DNA from: an uncultured Alphaproteobacteria bacterium
Lineage (GTDB): Bacteria; Pseudomonadota; Alphaproteobacteria; Micavibrionales; Micavibrionaceae
NCBI GenBank assembly: GCA_946481075.1
Contig: CAMLMC010000003.1
Location: 100,070-164,069 of the forward strand
Reading direction: 5' to 3'
Length of the DNA: 64,000 bases
The notes below the pieces were generated by a model, which was not told the origin of the DNA, ran no database searches, and worked only from the letters and a program-made list of their open reading frames with translations. This document shows positions 26,080 to 36,081 of this stretch, piece after piece. The position numbers were made by a program, and so were the translations under genes. Positions within the stretch are counted from its first letter, which is position 1. Each line of letters starts with the position of its first letter.

Positions 26080-27560
26080 CCATGTTTGAGAAAAAGAAAA
26101 AGCCGATCAAAACTGTCACAGGCAATGATCCCAATCTGGCAAAGGCCCTTCAGGCCGAGTTGAACAAGCGCGGCGGCGCGGTGCCGGGCGGTGATCTTGA
26201 AGCCAACATCAACCAGACCCGTCAGGGCTGGATGGAAAAGCAAATGCAAAAGGCTGCGGCGCATGCCGAGCGGGTTTTGATTACGGACGAAGATTTACCG
26301 CTGGGCCGCCATGTTATCATGCTTGCGATCTGCGGGTTCTTTGTTCTGTTCTTTTTGTGGGCGACATTTGCCAAACTCGATGAAACGACGCGAGGGCAGG
26401 GGAAGGTTATCCCGTCCCGTGAAATTCAGAGACTGTCCACGCTGGAAGGCGGCATCATCGATGAAATTCTTGTGAATGAACGCGAAGTTGTAAAAGAGGG
26501 GCAAACCCTTGTTCGCATGCGGAATATTGCGGCCACATCCGAATATGGATCGACCGAGGCCCGCATTCTTGGCTTGAAGGCCACGATCGCCCGCCTTAAA
26601 GCCGAAGTGGAAGGCACCATACCCGAATTTCCGCCCGAGGTGATGGAAGGCGCGCCGCAAGCCGTGACGGTCGAAATGAATGCCTACCGCGCCAACAAGG
26701 ATAAGATAGACACGCAAGTAACGGTGTTGCAGCAGCAAAGAAGCCAGCGCTCCCAGGAATTGAACGAATTGCAAATCAAATCAGGCGATTTGAAAGGGCA
26801 ATTGTCGCTTGTGCAGGAAGAAAAGGCGATGGTTGCACCGCTGGTGGCCGCCGGTTCCGCGCCCAAGATGGAATTGCTGCAGCTTGACCGCAGCATAAAA
26901 GAGAAACAGACCGAGTTGAACAGCGTCAATTCGGCCATGCCCCGCGCACGGTCCGCGATTGCCGAAGCAGATGCCCGCATTCGCGACCTGACCAACTCCG
27001 CCAAGGCGCAGGCGCAAACTGAATTGTCCGCAAAAAGCATCGAGCTCAGCTCGCTTGAAAAAGGTATCGGCACGTTGGAAGACCGTCGCGACCGTACTGA
27101 AATCAAATCCCCCGTAAACGGGATCGTGCAGGACTTGAAAGTCTATACTATTGGTGGCGTGGTTCAGCCAGGGCAGGATTTTATCGAGATTGTTCCCGTG
27201 GATGACAAACTGATTGTCGAGGCACGCATCAAACCGCAGGATATTGCCTTCCTCTATGAAAACCAACCGGCGACGGTCAAGATAACGGCTTATGATTTTT
27301 CCATCTATGGCGGCCTGAAAGGCAAGGTTATCGGTATTTCGCCGGACGCTGTCGTCGATGAGAAGGGTGAAAGCTTTTATCTTGTCCGTGTCGAAACTGA
27401 CCAGAATACTCTAGACAAAAAAGGCAAGGATGGGAAGGAACTGGCGATTATGCCGGGGATGGTCGCTACCGTCGATATTCTGACAGGGCAGAAAACCGTC
27501 ATGGAATATTTGCTGAAACCTTTCATCAAAACGGTCGATGGCGCTTTAAACGAGCGTTAA
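26076..27560 (+). CDS. HlyD-family membrane fusion protein (LapC-like)
   Basis: 494 residues: a cytoplasmic basic N-terminus (about 75 residues), one transmembrane helix (VIMLAICGFFVLFFLWATF, about 80-98), a barrel-sandwich half (GKVIPSREIQRLSTLEGGII), a long coiled coil (about 150-340, heptad-rich), and the closing lipoyl/beta-barrel half (ETKSPVNGIV-like DRTEIKSPVNGIVQD, then GGVVQPGQ). It links the ABC transporter to the TolC-like duct in the periplasm. Translation is coupled to the ABC gene by ATGA; a second in-frame ATG lies at 26082. The operon ends here with convergent transcription from 27577. Confidence 0.93.
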   Translation: MTMFEKKKKPIKTVTGNDPNLAKALQAELNKRGGAVPGGDLEANINQTRQGWMEKQMQKAAAHAERVLITDEDLPLGRHVIMLAICGFFVLFFLWATFAKLDETTRGQGKVIPSREIQRLSTLEGGIIDEILVNEREVVKEGQTLVRMRNIAATSEYGSTEARILGLKATIARLKAEVEGTIPEFPPEVMEGAPQAVTVEMNAYRANKDKIDTQVTVLQQQRSQRSQELNELQIKSGDLKGQLSLVQEEKAMVAPLVAAGSAPKMELLQLDRSIKEKQTELNSVNSAMPRARSAIAEADARIRDLTNSAKAQAQTELSAKSIELSSLEKGIGTLEDRRDRTEIKSPVNGIVQDLKVYTIGGVVQPGQDFIEIVPVDDKLIVEARIKPQDIAFLYENQPATVKITAYDFSIYGGLKGKVIGISPDAVVDEKGESFYLVRVETDQNTLDKKGKDGKELAIMPGMVATVDILTGQKTVMEYLLKPFIKTVDGALNER

Positions 27561-27576
27561 AACGCTGTTTGATTGT

Positions 27577-28257
27577 TCAATTTTTGTATGCAACGATCAG
27601 GCGATAGGGATAGGTGCTGTTATCGCGGAATACCGATCCTGTGAATTCTTCGGAATGTTCGATGACATTCAGTCCGTGTGCCGCAACTTGTTCTTTTAGC
27701 CACAGAGGGTTGTAACGGCAGCTTAGAAAATTACCGCTCTTCCCTTGCCAGAATCCGATCTCCTGCTGCGGCCTTTCTGTCGGCACATAGGTGAAAACCA
27801 GAATAGCGCCGGACTTCATGATCCGCGCACTTTCCTTTAAAAAATGCTGCACCATATCCGGCGTTAGGTACTCGAGAACGCCGGCACTGATGACGCCATG
27901 ATAAGCCCCATCTTCGAGCGGCCAATGGTCTTTTCCTATATCGCATTTGATCAAAAGTTCGGTAATTTCGCGTTGCAGGCAGACGGAAAGCATATCCTCG
28001 CTGAAATCCAATCCGGCTATCCGGCACGGCATTGCATCGAAAATTTGCTGCGCTAACAGGCCGGTCCCGATCCCGGCATCCGCGATCAAGGGATTCTCGG
28101 CGGCCACGGGTGAAAGATGTTTGATCGCGGCCTCGGCAACCTTATCGGCGGCACTATAGTGGTTCTGCGCCACATCCTCTTCATAGGTGGGTGACCACTG
28201 ACCAAACATCGCCTTTGCTGCATATCGCTGATAAATGCTTTGAAAAAACCGCAACAT
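27577..28257 (-). CDS. SAM-dependent class I methyltransferase
   Basis: 226 residues from the ATG at 28257 (a TTG two codons upstream is less likely). Motif I is IADAGIGTGLLAQQI (near residue 60), with the acidic loop GLDFSEDML and the post-motif HGVISAGVLEYL. The layout fits the Methyltransf_11/25 small-molecule group; the N-terminal AAKAMFGQWSPTYEEDV resembles TPR-containing or UbiE-like methyltransferases that begin with a YD-type helix. Substrate unknown. It is divergent from thrS with an 80-bp gap and is not part of the secretion operon. Confidence 0.78.
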   Translation of the reverse strand: MLRFFQSIYQRYAAKAMFGQWSPTYEEDVAQNHYSAADKVAEAAIKHLSPVAAENPLIADAGIGTGLLAQQIFDAMPCRIAGLDFSEDMLSVCLQREITELLIKCDIGKDHWPLEDGAYHGVISAGVLEYLTPDMVQHFLKESARIMKSGAILVFTYVPTERPQQEIGFWQGKSGNFLSCRYNPLWLKEQVAAHGLNVIEHSEEFTGSVFRDNSTYPYRLIVAYKN

Positions 28258-28337
28258 AGACAAAAATTAACACAAAAAATCCCGTGACGCGCCCGTTTTC
28301 TGCGGCTAAATTACGCTTCTCAACCAAGGAAATTATA

Positions 28338-30317
28338 ATGGAAGCCCAAAAGAAAGCCGACGAAATCGTTATCACCTTGCCCGATGGCGCAAAACGCACC
28401 TATCCGGCCGGGACGACGGGTCTGGAAATCGCCGCTTCCATTTCGCCTGGTCTGGCGAAGGCTGTGATTGCCGCCAAAATCGATGGCGAATTATCCGATT
28501 TGTCCTTGCCGATTGAAAAAGACGCCCATCTCTCGCTCGTCAAGCGCGACGATGCAGAGGCGCTTGGGCTGATCCGTCATGACTGCGCACACGTTCTGGC
28601 AGAAGCGGTGCAGACGCTTTTTCCCGGAACGCAGGTGACGATCGGGCCGAACATCGAAAACGGGTTTTATTACGACTTCTTCCGCAACGAACCATTTTCG
28701 ACCGAGGATTTCGAAGCGATTGAAAAACAAATGCGCAAGATTGTCGAACGCGGCTCGCCCTTCACACGCGAGGTCTGGGATCGGAACGAAGCCATCGCGT
28801 ATTTCAAAAGCAAGGGCGAAAACTTCAAGGCCGAACTGATCCAAGATTTGCCGGAAAGTGAATCCATCAAGATTTACCGTCAGGGCGACTGGCTTGACCT
28901 ATGCCGCGGCCCGCACATGAAATCGACGAAAGATGTCGGCACCGCCTTCAAGCTGATGAAGGTTGCCGGTGCATATTGGCGCGGCGATTCGTCCAAGGCG
29001 ATGCTGACCCGTATCTATGGTACAGCGTGGAGAAACGAACAGGAACTCAAAGATTACCTGACGCAGATCGAGGAAGCGGAAAAACGCGACCATCGCAAAC
29101 TGGGCCGCGAACTGGAGCTTTTCCATTTGCAGGAAGAGGCGCAAGGGTCCGTCTTCTGGCACCCGAAAGGCTGGACGATCTGGGTGGCTTTGGAAGCTTA
29201 TATGCGCCGTCGCCTGAAAGATGCCGGATACAAGGAAGTTAAAACACCGCAATTGCTGGATTCCCGCTTCTGGGAAGCGTCCGGTCACTGGGGCAAGTAC
29301 CGCGAGAATATGTTCGTGGTGCCGGATGTCGTGCCGAACACCGAAGAAGGTCAGAAGGTGTTCAAGGAAGAACCGAAACATTTCATGGCGCTCAAACCCA
29401 TGAACTGTCCCGCGCACGTACAAATCTTCAAACAGGGTATCAAATCCTATCGCGATCTGCCTCTGCGCCTCGCGGAATTCGGGTGTTGTCACCGGAATGA
29501 AGCGCATGGCGCCCTCCACGGCCTGATGCGCGTACGCCAGTTTACACAGGATGATGCGCATATTTTCTGTACGGAAGACCAGATTTTGTCCGAATCTATC
29601 TCCTTCTGCGAATTGACCAAGGCGATTTATAAAGATCTCGGCTTTGACAATTATGTGGTGAAGCTGGAAACCCGCCCGGAAAACCGTATTGGGTCTGACG
29701 AGTTGTGGGATAAGGCCGAAGCTGCGCTGGAAGAAGCCCTGCAGAAAATGGACATGAAATACGAAATTTCACCCGGTGACGGTGCGTTCTATGGTCCGAA
29801 ACTGGCTTTCATCATCAAGGACGCGATTGGCCGTGAATGGGGTTGCGGTACGTTGCAGCTCGACTTCAACATGCCCGAACGTCTCGATGCGCAGTACACT
29901 GGCGAAGACGGCAACAAACACCGCCCTGTGATGCTTCACCGCGCGATCCTTGGCTCGATCGAGCGCTGGATCGGCATTATGATCGAAAACTATGCGGGCA
30001 AACTGCCCGTATGGCTCGCACCGGTACAGGCGGTTGTCACACCTATCACGGACGAGGCACACCCCTATGCCGAAGAAGTTCTGGCAGAATTGAAGGCCAA
30101 AGGTATCCGCGCCGAAATCGATCTGCGGAACGAGAAGATCAATTACAAGGTCCGCGAACATTCCTTGCAGAAAGTCCCGTACCTGTTTGTGGTTGGGAAA
30201 CGGGAGGCGGAAGAACGCAATGTCGCGATCCGTACGCTGGGTTCCGATGGGCAGGAGATCAAGAATCTGACGATTGCAGTTGAGGATCTGGCGCAGATAG
30301 CCAAGGCACCTTATTAA
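28338..30317 (+). CDS. thrS: Threonyl-tRNA synthetase
   Basis: 659 residues from the ATG at 28338 with AAGGA 8 nt upstream; the frame is open from 28284 but the extra 18 residues are not family-like. Domains in order: TGS (about 5-65), the editing domain with [12 protein letters not shown] (zinc-like HxxxH near residue 80) and [13 protein letters not shown], a class II catalytic core with motif 2 around [16 protein letters not shown] and the zinc Cys in [11 protein letters not shown], and a C-terminal anticodon-binding domain. It charges tRNA-Thr. It is followed by infC, the usual pair. Confidence 0.97.
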   Translation: MEAQKKADEIVITLPDGAKRTYPAGTTGLEIAASISPGLAKAVIAAKIDGELSDLSLPIEKDAHLSLVKRDDAEALGLIRHDCAHVLAEAVQTLFPGTQVTIGPNIENGFYYDFFRNEPFSTEDFEAIEKQMRKIVERGSPFTREVWDRNEAIAYFKSKGENFKAELIQDLPESESIKIYRQGDWLDLCRGPHMKSTKDVGTAFKLMKVAGAYWRGDSSKAMLTRIYGTAWRNEQELKDYLTQIEEAEKRDHRKLGRELELFHLQEEAQGSVFWHPKGWTIWVALEAYMRRRLKDAGYKEVKTPQLLDSRFWEASGHWGKYRENMFVVPDVVPNTEEGQKVFKEEPKHFMALKPMNCPAHVQIFKQGIKSYRDLPLRLAEFGCCHRNEAHGALHGLMRVRQFTQDDAHIFCTEDQILSESISFCELTKAIYKDLGFDNYVVKLETRPENRIGSDELWDKAEAALEEALQKMDMKYEISPGDGAFYGPKLAFIIKDAIGREWGCGTLQLDFNMPERLDAQYTGEDGNKHRPVMLHRAILGSIERWIGIMIENYAGKLPVWLAPVQAVVTPITDEAHPYAEEVLAELKAKGIRAEIDLRNEKINYKVREHSLQKVPYLFVVGKREAEERNVAIRTLGSDGQEIKNLTIAVEDLAQIAKAPY

Positions 30318-30357
30318 ACCCCTTGAATTCCGCCGGAAATCGCCGTAAAACTACGCC

Positions 30358-30381
30358 ATAACCGCGAAAAATTGCGGTTAT
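30358..30381 (+). other. Hairpin in the thrS-infC intergenic region
   Basis: Perfect 8-bp inverted repeat ATAACCGC / GCGGTTAT with an 8-nt loop, ending 37 nt before the infC start. It is followed by only three T, so it is a weak terminator at best; a structured infC leader is the alternative. Confidence 0.5.
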
Positions 30382-30405
30382 TTGCATCTTTGGAATAACA
30401 ACATT

Positions 30406-30412
30406 TAGGAGA
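30406..30412 (+). promoter_or_regulatory. Shine-Dalgarno site fixing the infC ATA start
   Basis: TAGGAGA lies 5 nt before the ATA at 30418. Its first three bases are an in-frame TAG stop, so no start further upstream is possible. Confidence 0.85.
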
Positions 30413-30417
30413 CGACC

Positions 30418-31002
30418 ATAGCACCACGCCCGCCTTTCGAACCACGCCGCCCGGAAACATCGGACGGTACCCGCGTTAACAACCAAATCCGCGTTCCCAA
30501 AATCCGCCTGATCGACGAAGACGGCGAAATGGTCGGCGTAGTCACGGTCTCTGAAGGAATTAGACGCGCGGAAGAAGCGGGCCTCGATCTGGTCGAAGTC
30601 TCCCCGAACGCCGAGCCGCCGGTTTGCAAAATCCTCGACTACGGTAAATACAAATACGAACAGCAGAAAAAGGCCAACGAGGCCAAGAAGAAGCAAAAGG
30701 TCATCGAGATCAAGGAAATCAAGGTGCGCCCGGGGATCGAACAGCATGATTATGAAGTCAAGCTGAAGGCGGCCCGCCGCTTCCTTGAAGATGAGAATAA
30801 GGTAAAGGTGACCCTCCGTCTGCGTGGCCGTGAAATGGCGCATCAGGATCTGGCCATGCAGGTCATGCAACGCCTGAAAGCCGATCTGGCGGATTTGTCA
30901 AAGGTCGAGCAGGAACCAAAAATGGAAGGCCGTCAGGCCATCATGATGCTGATTCCGGCAAAATCAGCTGCCGTTCCGCTGACGCCGGCGAAGGCCGAAT
31001 AA
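30418..31002 (+). CDS. infC: Translation initiation factor IF-3, ATA start codon
   Basis: 194 residues when read from the ATA at 30418. IF-3 binds the 30S subunit and checks the start codon. The N-terminal domain includes [18 protein letters not shown] and [23 protein letters not shown]; the linker is [16 protein letters not shown]; the C-terminal domain has [17 protein letters not shown] and [11 protein letters not shown]. The first ATG (30529) would delete most of the conserved start of the N-terminal domain. Between the in-frame TAG at 30406 and 30529 there is no ATG, GTG or TTG. A non-canonical AUA/AUU start is the known basis of IF-3 autoregulation. rpmI and rplT do not follow. Confidence 0.95.
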   Translation: MAPRPPFEPRRPETSDGTRVNNQIRVPKIRLIDEDGEMVGVVTVSEGIRRAEEAGLDLVEVSPNAEPPVCKILDYGKYKYEQQKKANEAKKKQKVIEIKEIKVRPGIEQHDYEVKLKAARRFLEDENKVKVTLRLRGREMAHQDLAMQVMQRLKADLADLSKVEQEPKMEGRQAIMMLIPAKSAAVPLTPAKAE

Positions 31003-31030
31003 AAAGTGGCAAGTTTTTAAGTGATACGAA

Positions 31031-31065
31031 AAGGCCGGACATTCATTCCGGCCTTCTTTCTTTTT
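31031..31065 (+). terminator. Intrinsic terminator of infC
   Basis: 9-bp stem AAGGCCGGA / TCCGGCCTT with a 7-nt loop, followed by CTTTCTTTTT. It may also serve the convergent trxA weakly. Confidence 0.92.
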
Positions 31066-31076
31066 ACAGCGTATCC

Positions 31077-31394
31077 CTAGATGGCGCTTTCGGCCCATTC
31101 CGTCAGTTGCGTTTTCGACATGCTGCCAACACGGGTGTCCGTCACCTGACCGTTTTTGAAAACCATCAGGGTTGGAATGCCGCGGACGCCATATTTGGTC
31201 GGGGCCTGCGGATTTTCGTCGATATTGACCTTGACGATCTTGGCCTTGCCGGCGAGATCGTTTGAAAGCTCATCGACGAGGGGGCCGAGTGCCTTGCACG
31301 GGCCGCACCATTCCGCCCAGAAATCGACAATCACGGGGCCCTCGGCCTTTAAAACTTCGGCTTCGAAGGATGCGTCGGAGACATGTTGGGTCAT
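31077..31394 (-). CDS. trxA: Thioredoxin
   Basis: 105 residues with the active site WAEWCGPCKALGP (Cys pair near 31 and 34), the cis-Pro in RGIPTLMVFKNG, and the usual FDAEVLK-type first helix. It is the cytoplasmic disulfide reductant. AGAGAG lies before the ATG at 31394. In many alphaproteobacteria trxA follows addA on the same strand; here an unrelated gene on the other strand (31545) separates the two. Confidence 0.96.
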   Translation of the reverse strand: MTQHVSDASFEAEVLKAEGPVIVDFWAEWCGPCKALGPLVDELSNDLAGKAKIVKVNIDENPQAPTKYGVRGIPTLMVFKNGQVTDTRVGSMSKTQLTEWAESAI

Positions 31395-31486
31395 AAGTAA
31401 CTCTCTTTCTTTATTACATCAGTAACATTGCCATTTGGCGCGCCATTATCAAGAGGAAGTGTCGAAAATCCTTACATGCGGTTTTG

Positions 31487-31515
31487 TTGACATAATGTTA
31501 AAGCTTTGCTAATAA
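31487..31515 (+). promoter_or_regulatory. Weak candidate promoter for the 31545 gene
   Basis: TTGACA, 17 nt, TAATAA. The -10 box is poor; the first downstream ATG (31524) lies 8 nt beyond it. Confidence 0.3.
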
Positions 31516-31544
31516 ATCGCAAAATGGCAACAAAAGGTAGTTTT

Positions 31545-32573
31545 ATGGGTTCCGTATCTGCGTCCAAACAGCGTTTTCTTGATCGTGCCTCCCGTTATAA
31601 CGAAGAGGTCAATACAATCCTATACTGGATTGGCAATCATATGCCGCAATATACCCATATGGCACATAGTCTGGTAACACACCATGATCTCAGGACAGAC
31701 GACCTTTATGTGAACGCCAAGGCCAAGATAGCCTCTCTACTCCTCCTGACAGAACCTGATGTGGAAGCGGCAATTCAGCGCTTTGCCGGTATGATGAATA
31801 TTCGCTGGCACGGGGCCGAAACCGGCCTTGTGTCTTTTCTCAATGATGGTCCGGAAGATTGGTTGAAGGACGAAGGGTTTTTTGAGGAGCGGGGCCTCAT
31901 TCGCGGCGTCGCGCGTTATTATATGATGCCCCAGACCCTCGAGAGCGGGCTAGAATTACAAACCTTGAAACAAGGCATTGCTCCCGAACTTCGGCGAATT
32001 TTTGTCGCATGCGTGGACTGTGCCCACACAAATCAAGCAGGTTATGGCGTACGCATACCGCCTTCGACACTGACCTATGTCGCGGCGCAGCTCTGGCCAG
32101 AGGGTGAAGAGAAGCAAGCTTTGTTCGAACGATTGGCCCAGCTGATACCCCAGGCATCCTACCTTGTCGGGATTGAAAAGTCGGCAAAGGCCATCCAAAC
32201 ATTATCGGAGCATTTTGCTATCGATATAAGTGACATTTCCATTAGGGAAACAGAGCGTCAAAAAGAGGGACGGGATAAAGTGTCCGCTAATAGTAAAAGT
32301 ACGAAACAGGGGGTAAGCTTAACGCAGGAACTGGATCTGCTGGTCGCGCGCGGGGCTATCTCGGTGGCTGAGCGCAAAGCCTTTCTCTGGCTCACCTCAA
32401 AGGAAGAGGCGGGGGAGAAACCGTCCTTGATCGCCCTGCAAAGTCTCCTTATGACCCGCAACGTCCGTGTCAGTTTTTCTGACGCTGCGTGTTTCAAGGA
32501 CCGTATGGCGGATGAATTGAAAGTTCTTCGTGCGGATGTCGACAATAACAGCATCAGGCTTGGAATGCGCTGA
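31545..32573 (+). CDS. Unknown soluble protein between trxA and addA
   Basis: 342 residues from the ATG at 31545, preferred because AAAGGT lies upstream; an ATG at 31524 is the alternative. No signal peptide or membrane segment. Mostly helical and charged; features include NEEVNTILYWIGNHMPQYTH near the start, a VACVDCAHTN segment with two Cys, a polar linker (about 240-260, KSTKQGVSLTQEL) and a C-terminal helical domain. I do not recognise a family. It interrupts the usual trxA-addA adjacency, and its 3' end overlaps the convergent addA by 20 nt. Confidence 0.6.
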   Translation: MGSVSASKQRFLDRASRYNEEVNTILYWIGNHMPQYTHMAHSLVTHHDLRTDDLYVNAKAKIASLLLLTEPDVEAAIQRFAGMMNIRWHGAETGLVSFLNDGPEDWLKDEGFFEERGLIRGVARYYMMPQTLESGLELQTLKQGIAPELRRIFVACVDCAHTNQAGYGVRIPPSTLTYVAAQLWPEGEEKQALFERLAQLIPQASYLVGIEKSAKAIQTLSEHFAIDISDISIRETERQKEGRDKVSANSKSTKQGVSLTQELDLLVARGAISVAERKAFLWLTSKEEAGEKPSLIALQSLLMTRNVRVSFSDAACFKDRMADELKVLRADVDNNSIRLGMR

Positions 32574-35500
32574 TCTCCATCAATCTGGCACCATCCGTCC
32601 ATAATAGGGCGCAGCGTACACGGCGGTCTGGATAGATGGATGAAAGGGCCTGCGCGTAGGCCGTCATTTGTCTGCGGTACACGGCGGGCACATCCGAAGG
32701 ATCGGTGGGCGGTGGCCGATTGGTTTTGTAATCAATGATCAGGATTTCCGTTACCCCGACCAGGATCCGGTCGATCTGGCCTGAGATCAATGTTCCGTCC
32801 GCCAACAGGCCTGTGACCGGGACTTCCGCCAGTGAGCCCGGACCAAATATGTGACCGAATGCGGGATCGTTCAGGATCGCCATAACCTCGCGTACAATCT
32901 GTGCCTGTATATCAACGGGAAGTCCGAACGCCTTGTTGGCGACGAACTGCTGTGCCGACATCTCCCGCGTGTTGATCGGTGCATCCGGTAGAATTTGTAA
33001 AAGTTTGTGCGTGACTGTCCCGCGCCGGAAACGATGGGGGTTGTCGACGGTTTTTATGGGTGAGGCCGCCACGCTTTCTTCCTCCGAGGGGCGTGAGGGG
33101 ACAAGCGGCCTGGGCGGATGTGGTTCCAGCGCCGGCGGCTTCCAGAAAAATCCGGGTACGGCCACCTTGTCTGTTTCAGCATATTTCTCGACATCTGCGG
33201 CTTTATCCGGTTTATCCGCCGTCCTTGCAGTTTCGAGCCGGAGAATCGGAATATCCCGTCCTTCTTTATCGATTATGCCGGACGGTATCTCCTGTATGTC
33301 GGGATGGTTTTTCAAGGCATTGCGTATATCCTGATACCAATAGGCTGTATTGCTATCCTCGGACGGTTTACGCTTGCCCGTGTAGCCCCCGATATAAAGC
33401 CTTTCTTCCGCCCGCGTCATGGCGACATATAAAAGGCGTCTGTACTCCGCGTCTTCTTTTAGCTGTATTTCCTGTAACGCATCGCGCGCGAACGGCGGCG
33501 TCTCGGCACGGTTGCCGCAAACTATGGGGATATCCAACCCGGTTTTATGCGGCCACAGAATACGTTCGGCCTTTGATGATCCTGCCGTACGCACGGTATC
33601 AGGCATAAAAACGATAGGTGCCTGTAAGCCCTTCGCACCATGTACCGTCATAATACGCACAGCGCCGCCGCCTTCTTCCAGTTGTCGTTTGATCTCGCTT
33701 TCACCCTGTTCATGCCATTGCAAAAAGGATTGAAGGCTGGGAGTGTGTCCCCGTTCATAGACAAGGCAGAGATTCAGAAACTCATCGAGCGGGTCGACCG
33801 CATCCTCACCCAGACGCTTTTTGATCGCGTGGAGTCCGTTAACGGCGCTTGCCGGGCAAGGTGATTGGATGACATCGCTAAAAAATTCATAAGGACGGTC
33901 AAGGCCTGCCCGTTCGATGAGATTTTCAAGATAAGCGATTAACGCACCGTCCCCGCTTTTTCTCATGGAATCCCATAACGTTCTTTCAAGGCGTCCCTGA
34001 GATAAACGATAAAGTTGATCCTCGCTGTATCCGATTAATGGCGATTTTAAAAGTGTGGCGAGTATAAGGTCGTCATCCGGCAAGAGCGCGAATTTGGCCG
34101 CCGCGCAGAGATCTTCGACCACAAGCTGTTGGGCCAGCACCATGCGATCGATGCCGCTGACGGCGATTTTGCGCTGCTTGAGGGCGCGCACAAGCTGCGG
34201 GACGAAGGCATTGCGTGATTTAACAAGGATCAGAATATCGCCGGGGTGGATCGGGCGATTATAGGATTGGAGGATGGTTTTTCGGTCCAGCCAATCCTTG
34301 ATCGTGTCCCCGATACGGTTGGCCATGATTTGCGCGCCGGATTTGCTCTCCCGGACATCGACGGGGATATCCCATCCTTCCGGATTTTCGCTGTCCGCAT
34401 CATCATCCATGGATTCGAACAGGGGCCATAGTTCAACCAACCCTGCCTGTCCCGTACGAAAGGCGAAATGATCGAGGTATTCCCCCGACAAGGTGGCTTG
34501 TATGTCTTGCTGGCCAAAGACAGAATCGACCGCGTCCAGTACGATCTGCACGGAGCGGAAGGACGTATTCATCGGTACGGGGGAAAATATCTGCCCGGAT
34601 AATCGCACCTTTTCTTCAAACCATTTAAACATGTCCCTGAATTTATCCGGTGCGGCGCGCTGGAAACTGAAGATGGATTGTTTCTCGTCACCGACAACAA
34701 AAATCGTACGGGTTTTTTCGGTCGCACCGAGGCCTGAAAAAAATTCATCACTTAAAAGTTGGATGATTTCCCATTGTTCGGGGTTGGTATCCTGCGCCTC
34801 ATCAATAAGTATGTGCTCTATACCCTCATCAAGTTTATAAAGGACCCATGCCGTAGATGCATACCATTGTGTGTTCCTGAATTCGCCTTTCAACAGATCA
34901 CGCGTACGAAGAATCAGGTCGTTGAAATCCAGTGCGCCTCGCTGATCCTTGAGCTTTTGATAGGCCGCAAGAATCGCCTCTGCAAATATTATAGCGTCCC
35001 TTGTTAAAGTGGCCGTCACATAAGACTTCATCAATTGTTCAAAGCTATAAATGCGCTCGGCCTCGGCCAGAAGCTGGTCCTCCAGCCCGGGAACCAACTT
35101 GAGGGCAGCTTTGGTGATGATGGTCTTGCGTACCTCTCCATCCGTATCTTTCAGGAATATTTTACGATAGGCGTCGTAATGCGTTTCGCGAAGGGCAGCC
35201 GAATCGTTATAGGCGGCAATGATCAGGCCCTTTTCTGTGTCATTCTCACTCTTGCTCGAGGACAGTGCTTCACAAAGCATAGGTACATTGATGACGGGTG
35301 CGGATTTTAAGAACAGCGCCCGTACTGTTTCAATATTCTGCGCGGGATCAATCTCAAGGGATGCGCACAGGGCGGTATAGATTCCATCGGCGTCGAAGTG
35401 AGTGCGTATGATGGATTGCAACTGGTGACGTTCGCCATTGATCGCGGTGATAAGGGCGGTGATCTGTTCCTCGTTCATACGGCTTGCGATATTGTGTATG

Positions 35501-36081
35501 GCAAGGCCGAGCGGCGAGGTTGTATCAAGGGCGGCAGAACGGAGTACGTCTTGCATGGCCCGCTTTAAGAGTTCGCTCGCTTCGATGTCCTCCAGAACCG
35601 CAAAATCGGGGGTCAGCCCGGCTTCGATCGGGAATTTTCCTAGAACCGACTGGCAAAAAGAATGGATTGTCATGATCTTCAATCCACCCGGGGTATCGAC
35701 TACTTTTGCAAATAATTGACGTGCGGCCGCAATCTCCTCTTCGCTCGGCGTACGGCCAAGCAAATCCTTTTCCATGCTGGCAGAAAGCGCATCATCATTG
35801 AGTACAGCCCATCTGGCCAGACGATCCGAAAGACGTATGGCCATTTCGTTGGCGCCAGCCTTGGTGAAAGTCAGGGCAAGAATTTTTTCAGGGGCGGTGG
35901 CCGGTTCCCCGTTCTCCCGTGGCAGAAGGAGGCGAAGCATACGATCAGTCAGCACTTTGGTTTTGCCGGAGCCGGCGGACGCATTCACCCAAGCCGAGAC
36001 AAGCGGGTTCGAAGCGGTACGCTGTCTCTCGCCCGGATCATGCGATTGTATGTTTGGGGATCGCGCTAGTCGTTCCATCAT
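32554..36081 (-). CDS. addA: AddA helicase-nuclease of double-strand break repair
   Basis: 1175 residues of the alphaproteobacterial AddA type. SF1A helicase motifs: Walker A ASAGSGKTKVL (near 33), motif II LIDEAQD (Asp427), motif III GDEKQSIFSFQRA and motif VI YVAMTRAEERLYIGG. A C-terminal PD-(D/E)xK nuclease follows (GQIDRILVG, then LIIDYKTNR near 1116). With AddB it resects double-strand breaks and loads RecA. The ATG overlaps the addB stop by 4 nt, so the two are translationally coupled in the order addB-addA. Confidence 0.95.
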   Translation of the reverse strand: MMERLARSPNIQSHDPGERQRTASNPLVSAWVNASAGSGKTKVLTDRMLRLLLPRENGEPATAPEKILALTFTKAGANEMAIRLSDRLARWAVLNDDALSASMEKDLLGRTPSEEEIAAARQLFAKVVDTPGGLKIMTIHSFCQSVLGKFPIEAGLTPDFAVLEDIEASELLKRAMQDVLRSAALDTTSPLGLAIHNIASRMNEEQITALITAINGERHQLQSIIRTHFDADGIYTALCASLEIDPAQNIETVRALFLKSAPVINVPMLCEALSSSKSENDTEKGLIIAAYNDSAALRETHYDAYRKIFLKDTDGEVRKTIITKAALKLVPGLEDQLLAEAERIYSFEQLMKSYVTATLTRDAIIFAEAILAAYQKLKDQRGALDFNDLILRTRDLLKGEFRNTQWYASTAWVLYKLDEGIEHILIDEAQDTNPEQWEIIQLLSDEFFSGLGATEKTRTIFVVGDEKQSIFSFQRAAPDKFRDMFKWFEEKVRLSGQIFSPVPMNTSFRSVQIVLDAVDSVFGQQDIQATLSGEYLDHFAFRTGQAGLVELWPLFESMDDDADSENPEGWDIPVDVRESKSGAQIMANRIGDTIKDWLDRKTILQSYNRPIHPGDILILVKSRNAFVPQLVRALKQRKIAVSGIDRMVLAQQLVVEDLCAAAKFALLPDDDLILATLLKSPLIGYSEDQLYRLSQGRLERTLWDSMRKSGDGALIAYLENLIERAGLDRPYEFFSDVIQSPCPASAVNGLHAIKKRLGEDAVDPLDEFLNLCLVYERGHTPSLQSFLQWHEQGESEIKRQLEEGGGAVRIMTVHGAKGLQAPIVFMPDTVRTAGSSKAERILWPHKTGLDIPIVCGNRAETPPFARDALQEIQLKEDAEYRRLLYVAMTRAEERLYIGGYTGKRKPSEDSNTAYWYQDIRNALKNHPDIQEIPSGIIDKEGRDIPILRLETARTADKPDKAADVEKYAETDKVAVPGFFWKPPALEPHPPRPLVPSRPSEEESVAASPIKTVDNPHRFRRGTVTHKLLQILPDAPINTREMSAQQFVANKAFGLPVDIQAQIVREVMAILNDPAFGHIFGPGSLAEVPVTGLLADGTLISGQIDRILVGVTEILIIDYKTNRPPPTDPSDVPAVYRRQMTAYAQALSSIYPDRRVRCALLWTDGARLMEISAFQA

